Part shown: piece by piece, positions 36,708-45,748 of the stretch
Layout of the letters: the number at the start of each line of letters is the position of its first letter
Numbering within the stretch: position 1 is the first letter of the stretch
Assembly: GCA_030386295.1 (NCBI GenBank)
Contig: JANQAO010000002.1
Location: 122,868 to 186,867 of the forward strand
DNA: 64,000 nucleotides
Reading direction: 5' to 3'
From: Candidatus Persebacteraceae bacterium Df01
Lineage (GTDB): Bacteria; Pseudomonadota; Gammaproteobacteria; Tethybacterales; Persebacteraceae
Notes under the pieces: model-generated
The model's database searches: none
Seen by the model: only the letters and a program-made list of their open reading frames with translations
What the model was told of the DNA's origin: nothing
Made by a program: the position numbers and the translations under genes

Positions 36708-39146
36708 ATGAAAAAACAAGCAAAAGTAGTAGTCATTGGCGGCGGCGTAGCCGGCGTATCAACCTTATATCATTTGGCACACAAAGGCTGGGGCGCGGAT
36801 TCGGTGTTGCTGGAACGGCACGAGTTAACGTCTGGTTCCACTTGGCATGCCGCCGGTTTGTTACCTTTATTTAACATGTCATATTCGGTGGGACAGTTGC
36901 ACAAATATTCCCTTAATTTATATAGTGGATTGGAAGCCGAAACTGGTCTCAAAAGCGGCTTGGCGCAGGTAAGCAATATTCGCATGGCCTTGACAGAAGA
37001 ACGTATGGACGAATACCGGCAGTATGCCGCTGTCGCTGCCACCATTGGCGTGGCAGTAGAATTTCTCACACCCCAGCAAGTAAAAGATATTTGGCCACTG
37101 TGTGTGACCGACGGACTCATCGGCGCCATTCGGCATCCCGAAGACGGTTATATTCAACCAGCGGAGCTAACTTTTGCATTGGCTAAGGGCGCACGCAATC
37201 ACGGTGCCGAGATATACAATCGCACTACAGTTACCGACATTCAAAGACGTAATGGACAGTGGGCAGTAGTTACCGACAAGGGAGAGATTTGTTGCGAACA
37301 CATTGTGAGCGCCACCGGTAATTATGTACGCCAGACCGGCGCCATGGTGGGATTAGATATTCCCGTTATTCCGGTGCAGCACCAGTACATCGTAACAGAC
37401 GAGATACCAGAATTGATGGAACGCCGCAGCCAGGGATTACCTGAAATGGGCGTGTTGCGCGAGCCCGATGGCTCTTGGTATATGCGCGAAGAGCGCGGCG
37501 GACTAATTCTCGGTCCTTACGAATTTGGTGCGCCAGCATGCTATCTTAACGGTCCCGCACCTGACGCTGAGCGAGAGCTATTTCAAGAAGATTTAGAACG
37601 ACTGATGCCGCACATTGAGTCAGCAATTCGCCGAGTACCGTGCTTTGAAAAAGGTGGAGTGAAGCAAGTATTTAATGGCGCCATTTGCTACACACCAGAC
37701 GGTAATCCTATTGTTGGCCCGGCGTGGAACTTACCCAATTTTTGGATTAATGAAGGTCACAGTTTTGGTATTACTGCCGGCGGCGGCGCCGGCTGGCAGT
37801 TGGCAGAATGGATTGTAGACGGCGAACCTACCGTTGACATGCTAGGCGTTGAACCACGACGTTTTGGCGACTATGCTACCAAAACCTATCTCATCAAAAA
37901 GAATGAAGAAACCTATGCCAACATGTACACTGTACATTATCCCGATGAGGAGCGAGAGGCTGCTCGACCATTACGCACCGCACCATGTTATGACCGTTTG
38001 AAGGCAATGGGTGCCGTTTTTGGTCAAAAATTTGGCTGGGAACGCGCTAACTGGTTTGCTCCTGAAAACGTAGAAGCCAAAGATGATTGGTCATTCCGAC
38101 GTTCCAAGTGGTTTCCACACGTTGTCAACGAAGCAAAAAATGTCGCCGCCAATGCCGGTCTTTTGGACATGACCGCCTTTGCTAAATGTCGCATTAAGGG
38201 AGCTGGAGCACGCGCCTTTTTGGACAATTTGGTAGCCAACAAGCTACCAAAAAAAGACGGTCGCATTGCTTTATGTCATGCACTTAACAGTCGTGGCGGA
38301 GTACATTCCGAATTTACCATTTATAAAGAAAGTGATGAATCATATTATCTAGTATCCGCCGGAGCTTGGCAGCGGCTAGACCACGATTGGATTAACAAAC
38401 ACCTCCCCGCCGACGGTTCAGTTGTATTTGAGCAGTTGACCAATCAACGAGGCGTATTGGTGCTGGCTGGACCGCAGTCGCGCGAAATTATGCAACGCGT
38501 CTCGCCACACGAAGATTTTTCAACCACCTCCTTTCCTTGGTTGTCGGGACGGTGGGTGGATGTGGGGGTAGCACCAGCATTGGCGGTGCGAGTGAATTTC
38601 GTCGGCGAATTAGGATGGGAATTGCACCACCCAATAGAATATCAAAATCATATCTTTGATGCGCTTATGGCAGCCGGTGCCGATTTAGGATTAAAACCTT
38701 TCGGCATTCGCGCCATGGACATGTTGCGCATAGAAAAATCCTACAAACTAGTGGGACAGGAATTGTCCACTGAATATGCTGCTTGGGAAAGTGGATTGCA
38801 GCGTTTTGTTTTTCCTGATAAGGGAGATTTTATTGGGCGCGACGAACTTTTGCAGTGGCGCGAGCGCGGTTTTAAATGGCAGAGCGTAACCATGGAGATA
38901 GGCAACATTAAAGACGCTGACCCTCTCGGCAACAATGCCATTTTCAAAGATGGTAAAACAGTGGGACGTGCAACCAGCGGCAACTTTGGACCACGGCTAC
39001 AAAAAACGTTCGCGTTGGCAATGGTGCCGCCATCTCTAGCGCGTGTCGGCGAAGCTTTTGAAATGGACGTGCTAGGCGAAAGACATCCTGCCGTTATAGT
39101 TAAAGAAAGTCCTTATGACTCCGATAATACGGTATTGAAAGGATAA
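36708..39146 (+). CDS. Dimethylglycine/sarcosine dehydrogenase-type FAD enzyme with folate-binding domain
   Basis: 812 aa. The N-terminal FAD dinucleotide fold VVVIGGGVAGVSTLYHLA is followed by HELTSGSTWHAAGL, whose His is the covalent FAD attachment residue in DMGDH and SARDH. An FAO_M segment (~residues 370-425) leads to a GcvT-like C-terminal half with tetrahydrofolate-type blocks (FVGELGWELHHP, FGIRAMDMLRIEKSYK and a GRATSGNFGP tail). The family oxidatively demethylates dimethylglycine or sarcosine and passes the C1 unit to folate. A GAGGAAC ribosome site precedes the ATG. With gcvTHP close by it suggests betaine-to-glycine catabolism. The substrate is inferred. Confidence 0.87.
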   Translation: MKKQAKVVVIGGGVAGVSTLYHLAHKGWGADSVLLERHELTSGSTWHAAGLLPLFNMSYSVGQLHKYSLNLYSGLEAETGLKSGLAQVSNIRMALTEERMDEYRQYAAVAATIGVAVEFLTPQQVKDIWPLCVTDGLIGAIRHPEDGYIQPAELTFALAKGARNHGAEIYNRTTVTDIQRRNGQWAVVTDKGEICCEHIVSATGNYVRQTGAMVGLDIPVIPVQHQYIVTDEIPELMERRSQGLPEMGVLREPDGSWYMREERGGLILGPYEFGAPACYLNGPAPDAERELFQEDLERLMPHIESAIRRVPCFEKGGVKQVFNGAICYTPDGNPIVGPAWNLPNFWINEGHSFGITAGGGAGWQLAEWIVDGEPTVDMLGVEPRRFGDYATKTYLIKKNEETYANMYTVHYPDEEREAARPLRTAPCYDRLKAMGAVFGQKFGWERANWFAPENVEAKDDWSFRRSKWFPHVVNEAKNVAANAGLLDMTAFAKCRIKGAGARAFLDNLVANKLPKKDGRIALCHALNSRGGVHSEFTIYKESDESYYLVSAGAWQRLDHDWINKHLPADGSVVFEQLTNQRGVLVLAGPQSREIMQRVSPHEDFSTTSFPWLSGRWVDVGVAPALAVRVNFVGELGWELHHPIEYQNHIFDALMAAGADLGLKPFGIRAMDMLRIEKSYKLVGQELSTEYAAWESGLQRFVFPDKGDFIGRDELLQWRERGFKWQSVTMEIGNIKDADPLGNNAIFKDGKTVGRATSGNFGPRLQKTFALAMVPPSLARVGEAFEMDVLGERHPAVIVKESPYDSDNTVLKG

Positions 39147-39166
39147 ATTTCACAAAAATAGTAGCC

Positions 39167-39490
39167 ATGCCCATTTACGAATATCAGTGCAAGCAATGTG
39201 GACATCAAGATTCCGATATGGATTCCATCAATGCGCCGCGTGTCAAAAAATGTCCATCTTGCGGCAAACGCTCATTTTCTCGCCTCATCTCTGCGTCTTC
39301 TTTTCAACTAAAAGGCAGTGGTTGGTATGCGACTGATTTTCGCAACAACGACAAAGCAGATAATAAAACGGAGAAAGAAAAAAAGACTGACAAGGCGAAT
39401 GCCGTTGACGACGGAAAAACAACTACCAAAAAACCTGATAAAAAAGAATCCAAAACGGAAAATAAAAAAGGCCCCAAAGAAGCAGCTTAA
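39167..39490 (+). CDS. FmdB-family zinc ribbon protein
   Basis: 107 aa. The N-terminal CxxC...CxxC ribbon YEYQCKQCGHQDSDMDSINA and RVKKCPSCGKRSFSRLISASSF is the FmdB regulator motif, followed by SGWYATDF as usual. The tail from residue ~60 is a low-complexity Lys/Asp/Glu/Thr run. Function is unknown for most members; a regulatory or ribosome-linked role has been proposed. It is the last core-like gene before the AT-rich 39.7-50.6 kb island. Confidence 0.9.
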   Translation: MPIYEYQCKQCGHQDSDMDSINAPRVKKCPSCGKRSFSRLISASSFQLKGSGWYATDFRNNDKADNKTEKEKKTDKANAVDDGKTTTKKPDKKESKTENKKGPKEAA

Positions 39491-39729
39491 TTATCAATTT
39501 AATGCTTCCGGCAGAGGCTTTGTTTTCTACACCACCTTACATAAAGACTCCTACTCCGGCCTCAACGATACTACTTCGGATTGTGGCACAATATTATTTC
39601 TTATTTCTTAATTGATGTAGCGATGATTACCGGCGCAACACTTTTATTTTTTTTGGTCTTGCGCAATCGCTTTCACATAAATTAATTCCGATAAACGATA
39701 CCTACCACTCCGAAAAATAATTATGCGAA

Positions 39730-39766
39730 AAGTCACAATCGGATAAAAATAATCCGATTGTGACTT
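39730..39766. repeat. Perfect 15-bp inverted repeat (strong hairpin)
   Basis: AAGTCACAATCGGAT and ATCCGATTGTGACTT pair without mismatch around the 7-base loop AAAAATA. It lies at the change from core-like to AT-rich sequence, 46 bases before the lectin-gene promoter. No T run follows on the plus strand, so it is not a clean intrinsic terminator. It could insulate the island, or be an insertion-sequence end or an operator. Confidence 0.7.
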
Positions 39767-39811
39767 ACACAAAACGATTACTCGCTTGTCCTGCTCTTAA
39801 CAAAAAAGTAG

Positions 39812-39839
39812 TTGCATATAAAAATAAATATGATATGAT
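39812..39839 (+). promoter_or_regulatory. Candidate sigma-70 promoter of the lectin-domain gene
   Basis: TTGCAT (39812-39817) and TATGAT (39834-39839) are 16 bases apart, 36 bases before the ATG at 39875, in an AT-rich context. Both boxes are near consensus. Confidence 0.5.
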
Positions 39840-39874
39840 TAGTAGCATTGTTAAACAAACTCAGGAGAAATAAG

Positions 39875-40777
39875 ATGATGGCTTCAAGCATCAAAACAGT
39901 CTCATGGGGAGGAAATGATGGTGAAATTTTTGAAAAGCGATTGATTAAAAAAATAAGCCTTCACACTAGCACTTGTGTTAATCAAATAGGTATAAATAAA
40001 GATAAACACGGTAGCGGTGGTGTTGATAGGGGAGAGATAATATTAGCGCCTGATGAACATATCAATAAAGTTAATATACGTTCAAGTGTAGGAATTGATT
40101 TTGCTGAATTTACAACAAACAAAGCCCGCACAATTAGCGGCGGAGCACCAGAAGGAAGCAATCATATACTAGAAAATATGCGAGTCATTGCCATTGGCGG
40201 AAGATCTAGCTTACGTCTTGATAAGTTGGACATTATGTATATTGATAAATATGAAGAATCTACAATTGAAGAACGTAATGTAGAGTTTATACTGAGTTAT
40301 ACACTCCCTTTCAAAAATATATATATGTTTGAAAAGACTAGAGAACAGGTCGCAGAAATTTATAGAAAAATGACTAAAATCATGTTAGAGCGGCAGTATA
40401 GTGCTAGTATCGAAGGAGAATACTATGAAAAAGTTATTGCTTCTACAAAACTTGAAGTGAAAGACGTCAAGCTGGAAACAGTTAAGAATGAACTAGAAAA
40501 AGATCTTATTACTGGTTCACCTACAGTCCGTATTGTTCCGAAGGACCATGTAGGAATCGAGGTTATCTCAGGAACCATAATGAAAGGAGCCGATGGAAAC
40601 TTTTGGGTTTCACCGATCGACTCTCTTTCATATTCAGCTATACAAATAAATGATGCCGGCAGCATTCTTAACCACTATGATTTGACGGGTACGCTTCATA
40701 CCCAAATACCGAGTCTTGCACTTCATAAGACAACAAAAAATAATTATATTTATTATAGCGAACAAAACAATGAATAA
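39875..40777 (+). CDS. Jacalin-like lectin domain protein with unknown C-terminal domain
   Basis: 300 aa from ATG 39875 (CAGGAGAAATAAG ribosome site; a second ATG follows at once). Residues ~8-123 form a jacalin-type beta-prism lectin: VSWGGNDGEIFEKRLIKKI, GSGGVDRGEIIL, GIDFAEFTTNKARTISGGAP and MRVIAIGGRSSLRLDKLDIMY. The last two blocks are the classical TNKxRT and GGRSG..LD signatures. The C-terminal ~175 residues have amphipathic strands (SGTIMKGADGNFWVSPIDSL) and no family I can name; a beta-pore-forming or glycan-directed toxin domain is conceivable. There is no signal peptide. It is AT-rich and isolated, so probably acquired. Possible role: binding host or competitor glycans. Confidence 0.65.
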   Translation: MMASSIKTVSWGGNDGEIFEKRLIKKISLHTSTCVNQIGINKDKHGSGGVDRGEIILAPDEHINKVNIRSSVGIDFAEFTTNKARTISGGAPEGSNHILENMRVIAIGGRSSLRLDKLDIMYIDKYEESTIEERNVEFILSYTLPFKNIYMFEKTREQVAEIYRKMTKIMLERQYSASIEGEYYEKVIASTKLEVKDVKLETVKNELEKDLITGSPTVRIVPKDHVGIEVISGTIMKGADGNFWVSPIDSLSYSAIQINDAGSILNHYDLTGTLHTQIPSLALHKTTKNNYIYYSEQNNE

Positions 40778-41017
40778 AAATAATCCATTCAATTCGGTTT
40801 ACCCCTCCATCTCTCATTTACAGTTTTTATATCTACGCTGCACATTATTGTATAGTCACGGCAATTAACTACTCTAGTTAATTTGGCATTAATCATCATT
40901 AACCAAAACAAAAAATTTCAACCAATCACTAAACGATCGATTTTATGGCAGGAAGGTCAGTTATTGTGAACGGCGGCAATATTTTATGACTATAAATTTC
41001 AATATCATAAATAAAAC

Positions 41018-41662
41018 ATGAAAACCTTAACAGAAAACATGCAAAAATCTATTACCCCAGAAAAAGCTCTAAATTTATTAAAGGAAGGCAACAACCGTTT
41101 TATAAATAATTTGAAAGCAAATCGTAATCTATTACAACAGGCTAATGAAACCTCAGAATATCAGTACCCATTTGCAATAATATTAAGTTGTATTGACTCG
41201 AGAACTTCAGCTGAAATTATTTTTGACCAAGGTCTTGGTGATATATTTAGTGTGCGCATAGCTGGAAATATTATTAATGAAGATATTTTAGGTAGCATGG
41301 AATTTGCCTGTAAAATAGCCGGCGCTAAAATTATTACTATTTTAGGTCACAGCAATTGCGGTGCTATTAAAGGTGCTTGTGACCATCTTGAAATGGGGAA
41401 TCTAACAACATTACTTTCTAAAATACGTCCAGCAATAGATGACGAAAAAACAGTGACAGAAAACCGCAACTCCGGAAACGAAGATTTTGTTAAAAAAGTA
41501 ACGCTTATCAATGTACAATGTGCCATGAAAAGCATTACGCAAAGAAGCCCAATATTAAAAGAAATGATAGAGAATAATCAAATACGTCTTGTTGGAGGTA
41601 TTCATAACATAGCTTCAGGCGAAGTTACTTTTTATTCAGTCCTTCCTAACAAATTGCTCTAG
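41018..41662 (+). CDS. Beta-class carbonic anhydrase
   Basis: 214 aa. Zinc ligands in order: CIDSRTSAEIIFDQ (Cys-x-Asp-Ser-Arg dyad, about residue 58) and ITILGHSNCGAIKGACD (His and Cys). VRIAGNIINEDILGSMEFA is the conserved intervening block. It hydrates CO2 to bicarbonate in the cytosol. No signal peptide is seen. Start at 41018 or the ATG at 41039. It stands alone in the AT-rich island. Confidence 0.92.
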   Translation: MKTLTENMQKSITPEKALNLLKEGNNRFINNLKANRNLLQQANETSEYQYPFAIILSCIDSRTSAEIIFDQGLGDIFSVRIAGNIINEDILGSMEFACKIAGAKIITILGHSNCGAIKGACDHLEMGNLTTLLSKIRPAIDDEKTVTENRNSGNEDFVKKVTLINVQCAMKSITQRSPILKEMIENNQIRLVGGIHNIASGEVTFYSVLPNKLL

Positions 41663-41715
41663 CCAACAATTATCACCTCGTCCGCATTCAAGCATTAATT
41701 ATTTATAAAAAATCA

Positions 41716-42105
41716 ATGACATCTCACAAATTAATTTCTGGCAGTTCTGATTACGAAAAAAAAATTGGTTACTCTAGGGCCGTTGTTGATGGTAATTATG
41801 TGTTTGTTTCAGGCACTACCGGTTTTGATTATAAAACCATGACCATTTCAGATAGTGTAATTAAACAAGCTAATCAATGTTTTAAAAACATTGGATATGT
41901 ACTCATAAAGGCAGGATCTAGTTTAGATGATGTAGTACGTGTTCATTATATATTTCCAAACAAATTAGATTTTGAACCTTGTTGGCCGGTATTTAAGAAA
42001 TACTTAGGCATTGCTTGCCCAGCAGCAACTATGTTTGTTGCTCAATTACTTGATGATAGAATGAAACTTGAAATCGAAGTTACCGCTAAAATAAAAAACA
42101 CTTAA
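41716..42105 (+). CDS. RidA/YjgF-family protein
   Basis: 129 aa. It begins with the family's short strand and YSRAVVDGNYVFVSGTTGFD, and has QANQCFKNIGYVLIKAGSSLDDVVRVHYIF. The usual C-terminal Arg signature (x-R-x2-E) is here DRMKLEIEVTAKIK. RidA enzymes hydrolyse reactive enamine/imine intermediates, but this subgroup lacks clear assignment. The frame is intact and the gene is adjacent to the IS30 remnant. Confidence 0.82.
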   Translation: MTSHKLISGSSDYEKKIGYSRAVVDGNYVFVSGTTGFDYKTMTISDSVIKQANQCFKNIGYVLIKAGSSLDDVVRVHYIFPNKLDFEPCWPVFKKYLGIACPAATMFVAQLLDDRMKLEIEVTAKIKNT

Positions 42106-42237
42106 CCAGTAATTCAAGAGAATTTTTTAACAGTGCATTAACTTCATTTTTCTGCCTATCTTGGCAACCTATCAAAATCCATTTAATAACCTTTAGATTA
42201 GTCAGCGACGGAAATAAAATTTCAATTTTTATCTTGG

Positions 42238-43014
42238 CACATTCAACTTCAAAGTGCGCACCCTAAATAAAAAATAGGACATAGTAAAATCCGTCAGTAT
42301 AAAAGCACACTAATACTTTAACTTAACAGGAGAAAACTATACCCTATAAGCATCTTACCCTAATTGAAAGAATAGAATCAAGATAGGCCATCCTGAAGAC
42401 AAGCAAATGCGCATTAGTGCAGAATGTATTTATCAGTGGATTTATCAAGATGCAATCAACGGTGGCAACTACGTTACGGCTCATCAATAGGTATTACCTA
42501 ACAGAAGAAGCATTCACGACAGATCAACAACAATCCGCAACAAAACAAGATATGGGCACTGGGAAGGAGATATCATTTTTGGTAGTAGAAGCAGTGGCTA
42601 TATTGCAACTTTTGTTGAGTATAAAAGCAGATATTTAATCTCAGCAAAACTGTGTGACAAAACAACTCAAGAATTAACAAATAAAGTAATTAAATTGTTT
42701 GTAAGTATTCCATCAAAGTTAGTAAAAACCTTAACGCTTGATAATGGAAAAAAGTTTGTGCAGTTTAAATATATTGAAAATAATACAGGATTAACCATTT
42801 ATTTTGCTGATTCGTATTCATCGTGGCAACGAGAAAGCAATGAACAAGTAAACGGACTTGTGAGAAGATATTTTCCAAAGAAAATGAGCTTTGAGAATAT
42901 TACTGATAAAATGGTTAAGGAGGTCGCAAACAAAATTAATAATCGACCTAGGAAGTGCTTAAACTATCGGACACCAGCTGAAACTCTAGGTGGTGCACTT
43001 TGAAGTTGAGTGTG
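42238..43014 (+). mobile_element. Decayed IS30-family insertion sequence
   Basis: Terminal inverted repeats frame it: CACATTCAACTTCAAAGTGC at the left (from 42238) and, reverse-complemented, CACACTCAACTTCAAAGTGC at the right (ending 43014). Inside, the transposase reads in pieces: PYKHLTLIERIESR, then a jump to RISAECIYQWIYQDAINGGN, a TAG, then GHWEGDIIFGSRSSGYIA and a run to the end at 43003 with the DDE segment TLTLDNGKKF. At ~777 bases it is shorter than the ~1.05 kb usual for IS30. The helix-turn-helix region between the first two pieces is deleted and the start ATG is lost, so it is dead. Confidence 0.85.
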
Positions 43015-43088
43015 CCCTGTTATATTTCGCTTTATAGCCGAGTGAAGTAATTTTTAATTTTTCGGCATAACAAAAAATGGAGAATATT

Positions 43089-43985
43089 ATGAAAAAATGG
43101 ACAACATCAAATATACCTTCTCAATCAGGACGGACTGCAATTGTAACTGGAGCAAATTCTGGCTTAGGCCTGGAAACGGCTAGAGCACTTGCAAATAAAG
43201 GAGCTCATGTGATATTGGCATGTCGTAGCGAAGAACGAGGGAAGCAAGCTCTGGATAAAATTAAATATGATAAGCCCCAAGGTTCGGTTGAGTTGGCGTT
43301 GCTCGATTTATCGAGTCTTGAATCTGTAATTAAATTTACGCAATCATTCAAAACGCAGTACAACACGCTTGATTTGCTTATCAATAATGCAGGTGTGATG
43401 ACGCCACCAGCCTCAAAGACGGTAGACGGTTTTGAGTTACAGATTGGCGTAAATTATCTTGGTCATTTTGCATTGACTGCAGGGTTATTTGATCTTTTAA
43501 AACAAGGAAATGATCCACGAGTGATTACACTCAGTAGCCTTGCACATCGTTGGGGAAAGATTGAATTAAATAGCTTCTCCGATATCAGTAACTACAACTC
43601 TTGGAGAGAGTATGGACAAAGTAAAATTGCTTGTTTAATGTTTGCAATAGAATTAGACGAACGTTTACGGGAAGCAGGGATTTCGATGAAGTCTTCATCA
43701 GCACATCCAGGTGGCACAAAAACTGATTTACAGAGGCATAATCTAATGTCACGAGTGCTAGACTTTATGTATATGGAAGCAAGCCAAGGGGCACTGCCTT
43801 CGCTATATTGTGCTACTGAACTGTCTTCCGTTAGCGGTTCCTATATCGGTCCTGATGGTTGGTTTGAAATGCGCGGGTATCCTGCTCCAGCAAAAATCGC
43901 CAAACAAGTGCACGATAAAGATTGTCGAAAGCAATTATGGGATGCTACTGAAAAAATGGCAGAAATCAATTTTGATGTATCTTGA
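43089..43985 (+). CDS. Short-chain dehydrogenase/reductase (retinol-dehydrogenase-like)
   Basis: 298 aa from ATG 43089, which has a GGAG at 43080; an ATG at 43077 would add four residues. Classical SDR motifs are in order: AIVTGANSGLGLETARALA (TGxxxGxG cofactor site), LLINNAGVM, ITLSSLAHR (catalytic Ser) and YGQSKIACLMF (catalytic Tyr-x3-Lys). ACRSEERG after the second strand favours NADP. The substrate is unknown. It starts 75 bases past the IS30 right end, with AT-rich codon use. Confidence 0.88.
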   Translation: MKKWTTSNIPSQSGRTAIVTGANSGLGLETARALANKGAHVILACRSEERGKQALDKIKYDKPQGSVELALLDLSSLESVIKFTQSFKTQYNTLDLLINNAGVMTPPASKTVDGFELQIGVNYLGHFALTAGLFDLLKQGNDPRVITLSSLAHRWGKIELNSFSDISNYNSWREYGQSKIACLMFAIELDERLREAGISMKSSSAHPGGTKTDLQRHNLMSRVLDFMYMEASQGALPSLYCATELSSVSGSYIGPDGWFEMRGYPAPAKIAKQVHDKDCRKQLWDATEKMAEINFDVS

Positions 43986-44117
43986 ACATTTTTACTTACG
44001 AGTTGTTCTATTGGGTGAATGGAACAGTTACCAAAAATATAACAAGAAAAGGCAAGGAGACGCATTACCGCACGCTTACTTTAGGCATTATGGGTTAATA
44101 TTGAAAATCGACGTATT

Positions 44118-44696
44118 GTGAAGTCTTATTCGTCATTACTACGTGAAGTTGGTGCTTGTAAAATTTGTAATGAACACCTGCCTCTAGGACCTAGGCCTGT
44201 TTTGCAGTTTAACCCAATGGCGAAGATCTTAATAGCTGGACAAGCACCAGGAAAAAAAGTGCACGAATCTGGTATACCATTTGATGACGCTAGCGGAAAA
44301 CGCTTACGCGAATGGTTGGGGGTAAGTCGTGAGGTTTTTTATGATCCGCAACAAATTGCAATTTTACCTATGGGTTTTTGTTTTCCTGGTTCAGGAAAAT
44401 CAGGAGACCTTCCGCCAAGACCAGAATGTGAGCTCACTTGGCGCAAGCTACTTTTGGAACGTCTGCATAAACTGGAAATTACATTAGTGCTTGGACAATA
44501 CGCACAGGCTTATCATTTTGGTAACGCCAATTCTTCCGTAACCGAACTGGTTAGTTCATGGCGCCAGTATTGGCCGAAGGTGGTTCCCCTGCCACACCCT
44601 AGCCCAAGAAATAATCGTTGGTTAAAGAATAATCCGTGGTTTGAGACAGCGTTGCTACCGAAACTTCGTGAACGAGTTTCAGAGGTATTAGCATAA
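44118..44696 (+). CDS. Uracil-DNA glycosylase superfamily protein
   Basis: 192 aa from a GTG at 44118. It has UDG-fold features: ILIAGQAPGKKVHESGIPFDDASG (44228-44299; active-site GQAPG loop) and a C-terminal LPHPSPRNNRWLKNNPWFE motif in which HPSPR corresponds to the second active-site motif. An N-terminal CKICNEHLPL has two Cys only. This small UDG-like group occurs in many Gammaproteobacteria; activity is not established. Interestingly, the island supplies a UDG-fold gene while the chromosomal deoxyinosine glycosylase is dead. Confidence 0.78.
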   Translation: MKSYSSLLREVGACKICNEHLPLGPRPVLQFNPMAKILIAGQAPGKKVHESGIPFDDASGKRLREWLGVSREVFYDPQQIAILPMGFCFPGSGKSGDLPPRPECELTWRKLLLERLHKLEITLVLGQYAQAYHFGNANSSVTELVSSWRQYWPKVVPLPHPSPRNNRWLKNNPWFETALLPKLRERVSEVLA

Positions 44697-45158
44697 TGAG
44701 GTTAAGGTACCATAATCAACATAAGCAACCTGGTCAGCCTTCGGTTGATGACTGTCGTGGGTGTTATCGTACATGGATTAAATATGAAAATTGAAAAGGG
44801 CTCTGTTAAAAAAATGCTGTAGCTGAAATATTTGGTGTTGTAACGTGGTGGCTCGTTAATAATGTTGATTCATTAACAGTATCCGATAAAATTATTAGAT
44901 TAAGTAATCAATATTAAAATTAATTATTAACAACGCATAACAAGTTTGTTAAGTCAGTCGCAAAACGCTTGGTTTGCATCGCTTACAATAAGGCGAAAAT
45001 ACTTTCAAATGCTATCTTGGGTTTTATATATATTTTTCTTGCAGTACTAGAAAATAAGACCGCACAACCAAGAAAAACTAGCATGCTTACGTAGTTAAAC
45101 TAATGAATACCAAAACCTGACGGAGGCAAGTATTCGCTTGAACGATTCATTGGGTGCT
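44697..45158. other. Stretch with no intact gene after the UDG-like gene
   Basis: AT-rich. It includes the TetR-like tail at 44816-44917 and, at about 44934-44990, an attC-like half-site (GCATAACAAG, with CGCAAAACGCTTGG nearby) lacking a convincing right arm. Nothing else is recognisable. Confidence 0.4.
44816..44917 (+). pseudogene. Fragment resembling a TetR-family regulator C-terminus
   Basis: Short frame AVAEIFGVVTWWLVNN then VDSLTVSDKIIRLSNQY, ending in TAA. The WWL helix followed by a short terminal helix is typical of TetR C-terminal domains. A run of seven A immediately upstream shifts it out of frame with the preceding codons. No DNA-binding domain is seen. Confidence 0.35.
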
Positions 45159-45281
45159 TTATGAGTCAAAATGTTTTTTCTTTGTCAAAAAATCTATTTT
45201 TTCAGCAATATAAGGAATATTGCAAATTACAAAAATCAATCCCAATATAAGGACACCTTGCATAATTATTTGTGTTTCCAT
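45159..45281 (-). CDS. 40-residue single-pass membrane protein, unknown function
   Basis: 40 aa with a strong AAGGAG ribosome site 7 bases before the ATG. One hydrophobic helix (MQGVLILGLIFVICNIPYI, residues 7-25) is followed by the charged tail AEKIDFLTKKKHFDS. Length, strong start and lone position in the cassette-like tract suggest a real small protein of unknown role. Confidence 0.5.
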   Translation of the reverse strand: METQIIMQGVLILGLIFVICNIPYIAEKIDFLTKKKHFDS

Positions 45282-45433
45282 TGTTTACTCCTTTTCAGTT
45301 TTCAAAACTTTATAAGCAACCGAAAATTTGTTTTCGTAATTTAAACTTAATGGAGACAGAAAATGCTTAACCTGTACCGTTTACCCTCTCCTCAGCCTCA
45401 ATAAAGATGGCTTTAGCTATCCGCTTAATTGAC

Positions 45434-45748
45434 TTATTGTGTGGTTATTTTGACATAATTATTGTTTATGTAATTACACCACTGTTCGGACTCAAGAGGA
45501 GGAATTTGCTTATTATCTCTAATGCCAAGTTTGAACTCCACAACTGAACGCCATTCTGTCGAACCAACATCAGACCCATGACCACGATTATCATCAGTAA
45601 ATATTTGTTTTTCTACAAGATCATACCAATCATTTGAGCAAACATTAGTATTTGATTTTTTACCATCAATATCAGAACATCCAGTTATTGCTACTAAGAA
45701 TAATGCGAAAAAAGTAAATATTAAAGTCTGATTTATAATTTGCTACAT
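45434..45748 (-). pseudogene. Small lipoprotein gene with a stop at codon 2
   Basis: A 105-codon frame starting ATG TAG CAA. Ignoring the TAG it encodes a signal peptide (INQTLIFTLFFALFLVAITGC, at 45677-45733) with a lipobox ending TGC, then a ~80-residue acidic, Asn-rich domain (QIFTDDNRGHGSDVGSTEWR). A single A-to-T change from AAG (Lys) would explain the stop. The start lies on the edge of an attC-like palindrome, as for a cassette gene. Alternative initiation at a nearby ATT/ATA codon cannot be excluded. Confidence 0.5.

Larger units (their letters stand above)
39491..39874. other. 384-base intergenic region at left edge of second island
   Basis: Composition falls sharply in GC after fmdB. 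It holds the perfect hairpin at 39730-39766 and a good sigma-70 promoter at 39812-39839 (both listed). No ORF is supported. Confidence 0.6.

Noticed and set aside
44934..44990. Possible fifth attC site after the UDG-like gene
   Set aside because: The left arm resembles attC (GCATAACAAG, CGCAAAACGCTTGG) but I find no convincing right arm with GTTRRRY.
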